Positions 63,696 through 64,000 of a stretch of DNA of 64,000 nucleotides are shown one piece after another. This DNA comes from Apodemus sylvaticus (lineage: Eukaryota > Chordata > Mammalia > Rodentia > Muridae): the NCBI RefSeq assembly GCF_947179515.1, contig NC_067482.1:77914444-77978443 (forward strand). Direction: 5' to 3'. The translations under genes and the position numbers were made by a program. The first letter of the stretch is position 1. Each line of letters begins with the position of its first letter. The notes below the pieces were generated by a model. That model was not told the origin of the DNA. It did not search any database and was given only the letters and a program-made list of their open reading frames with translations.

Positions 63696-63761
63696 CATCT
63701 TATACAACACTTAACCCACCCCCCTATTTTTAGATTTACTTAAAACTTTCAGTGTATCTTT

Positions 63762-63871
63762 TTGAGACAGGATCTATTTATTATAGCCCAAGTGCACTAT
63801 GTAAACCAGGCTGGCCTCAAACTGCTCCTGCCTCTTTCGGGCTGGGATTAAAGGCATGCACCACTTGGCTA
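63762..63871 (-). repeat. B1 SINE with internal loss
   Basis: TTTTTGAGACAGGATCTATT, TATGTAAACCAGGCTGGCCT, GGGCTGGGATTAAAGGCATG and CACCACTTGGCT. Confidence 0.9.
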
Positions 63872-64000
63872 AAACTACTCACTAAAAATTAGTTCAGGGC
63901 CCCAGGTGGCATCCCCCAATTAACACTTTATAATATCTACTTTGGAAAGTATACTGTCAGTATTAAACACCAGTCAACCCTCAAGTAGATCAACCACCAC

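Overview
This window looks like mouse (Mus) nuclear DNA. The evidence is the density of rodent-specific interspersed repeats on both strands: B1 (7SL-derived), B2/B3 and ID (tRNA-derived), B4 (ID-B1 fusion), Lx-type and younger mouse L1, and rodent medium-reiteration elements ending in TGTCTTAGTTAG. Older mammalian repeats (MIR, L2, L1M, MLT1-like LTRs) and many microsatellites lie between them. I find no host protein-coding gene, no exon chain with a convincing reading frame, no tRNA or other structural RNA gene, and nothing bacterial. The only recognisable protein remnants are broken L1 ORF1 and ORF2 sequences. The window is best read as intergenic or deep intronic DNA. All family names come from reading the sequence against remembered consensus features; no database was searched.

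Layout. 0-3.3 kb: SINEs and L1 scraps with a (CA)n/(CG)n tract. 3.4-8.3 kb: an old Lx-type L1 with an internal deletion. 8.3-17.5 kb: mostly old or unique DNA with MIR, L1M, B3/B4 and a GC-rich rodent repeat. 17.5-23.7 kb: a B2/B1 compound inside an Lx 3' end, then MIR and B4. 23.8-27.1 kb: a rodent repeat split by a 2.6-kb ORF1-only L1 (half-L1 type) with a perfect 15-bp target-site duplication. 27.4-31 kb: LTR fragments and a 5'-truncated young L1 with a 16-bp duplication. 31.8-36.4 kb: a 5' L1 half followed by an L1 with an inverted end. 36.4-51.6 kb: many SINEs, purine tracts, L1M and rodent medium-reiteration repeats. 51.8-57 kb: a CpG-rich unique segment, a B1 with a hexanucleotide expansion and several CTCF-like motifs. 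57-64 kb: minisatellites (19 bp and 33 bp), an RFX/CRE-like cluster and more SINEs.

No genes cooperate here. The most interesting signals are the ORF1-only L1 with an unrecognised 3' module (24.46-27.07 kb), the CpG-rich/CTCF-like stretch (51.8-56.9 kb), the E-box-bearing 33-bp minisatellite (61.56-61.76 kb) and the X-box/CRE-like cluster (60.13-60.23 kb).
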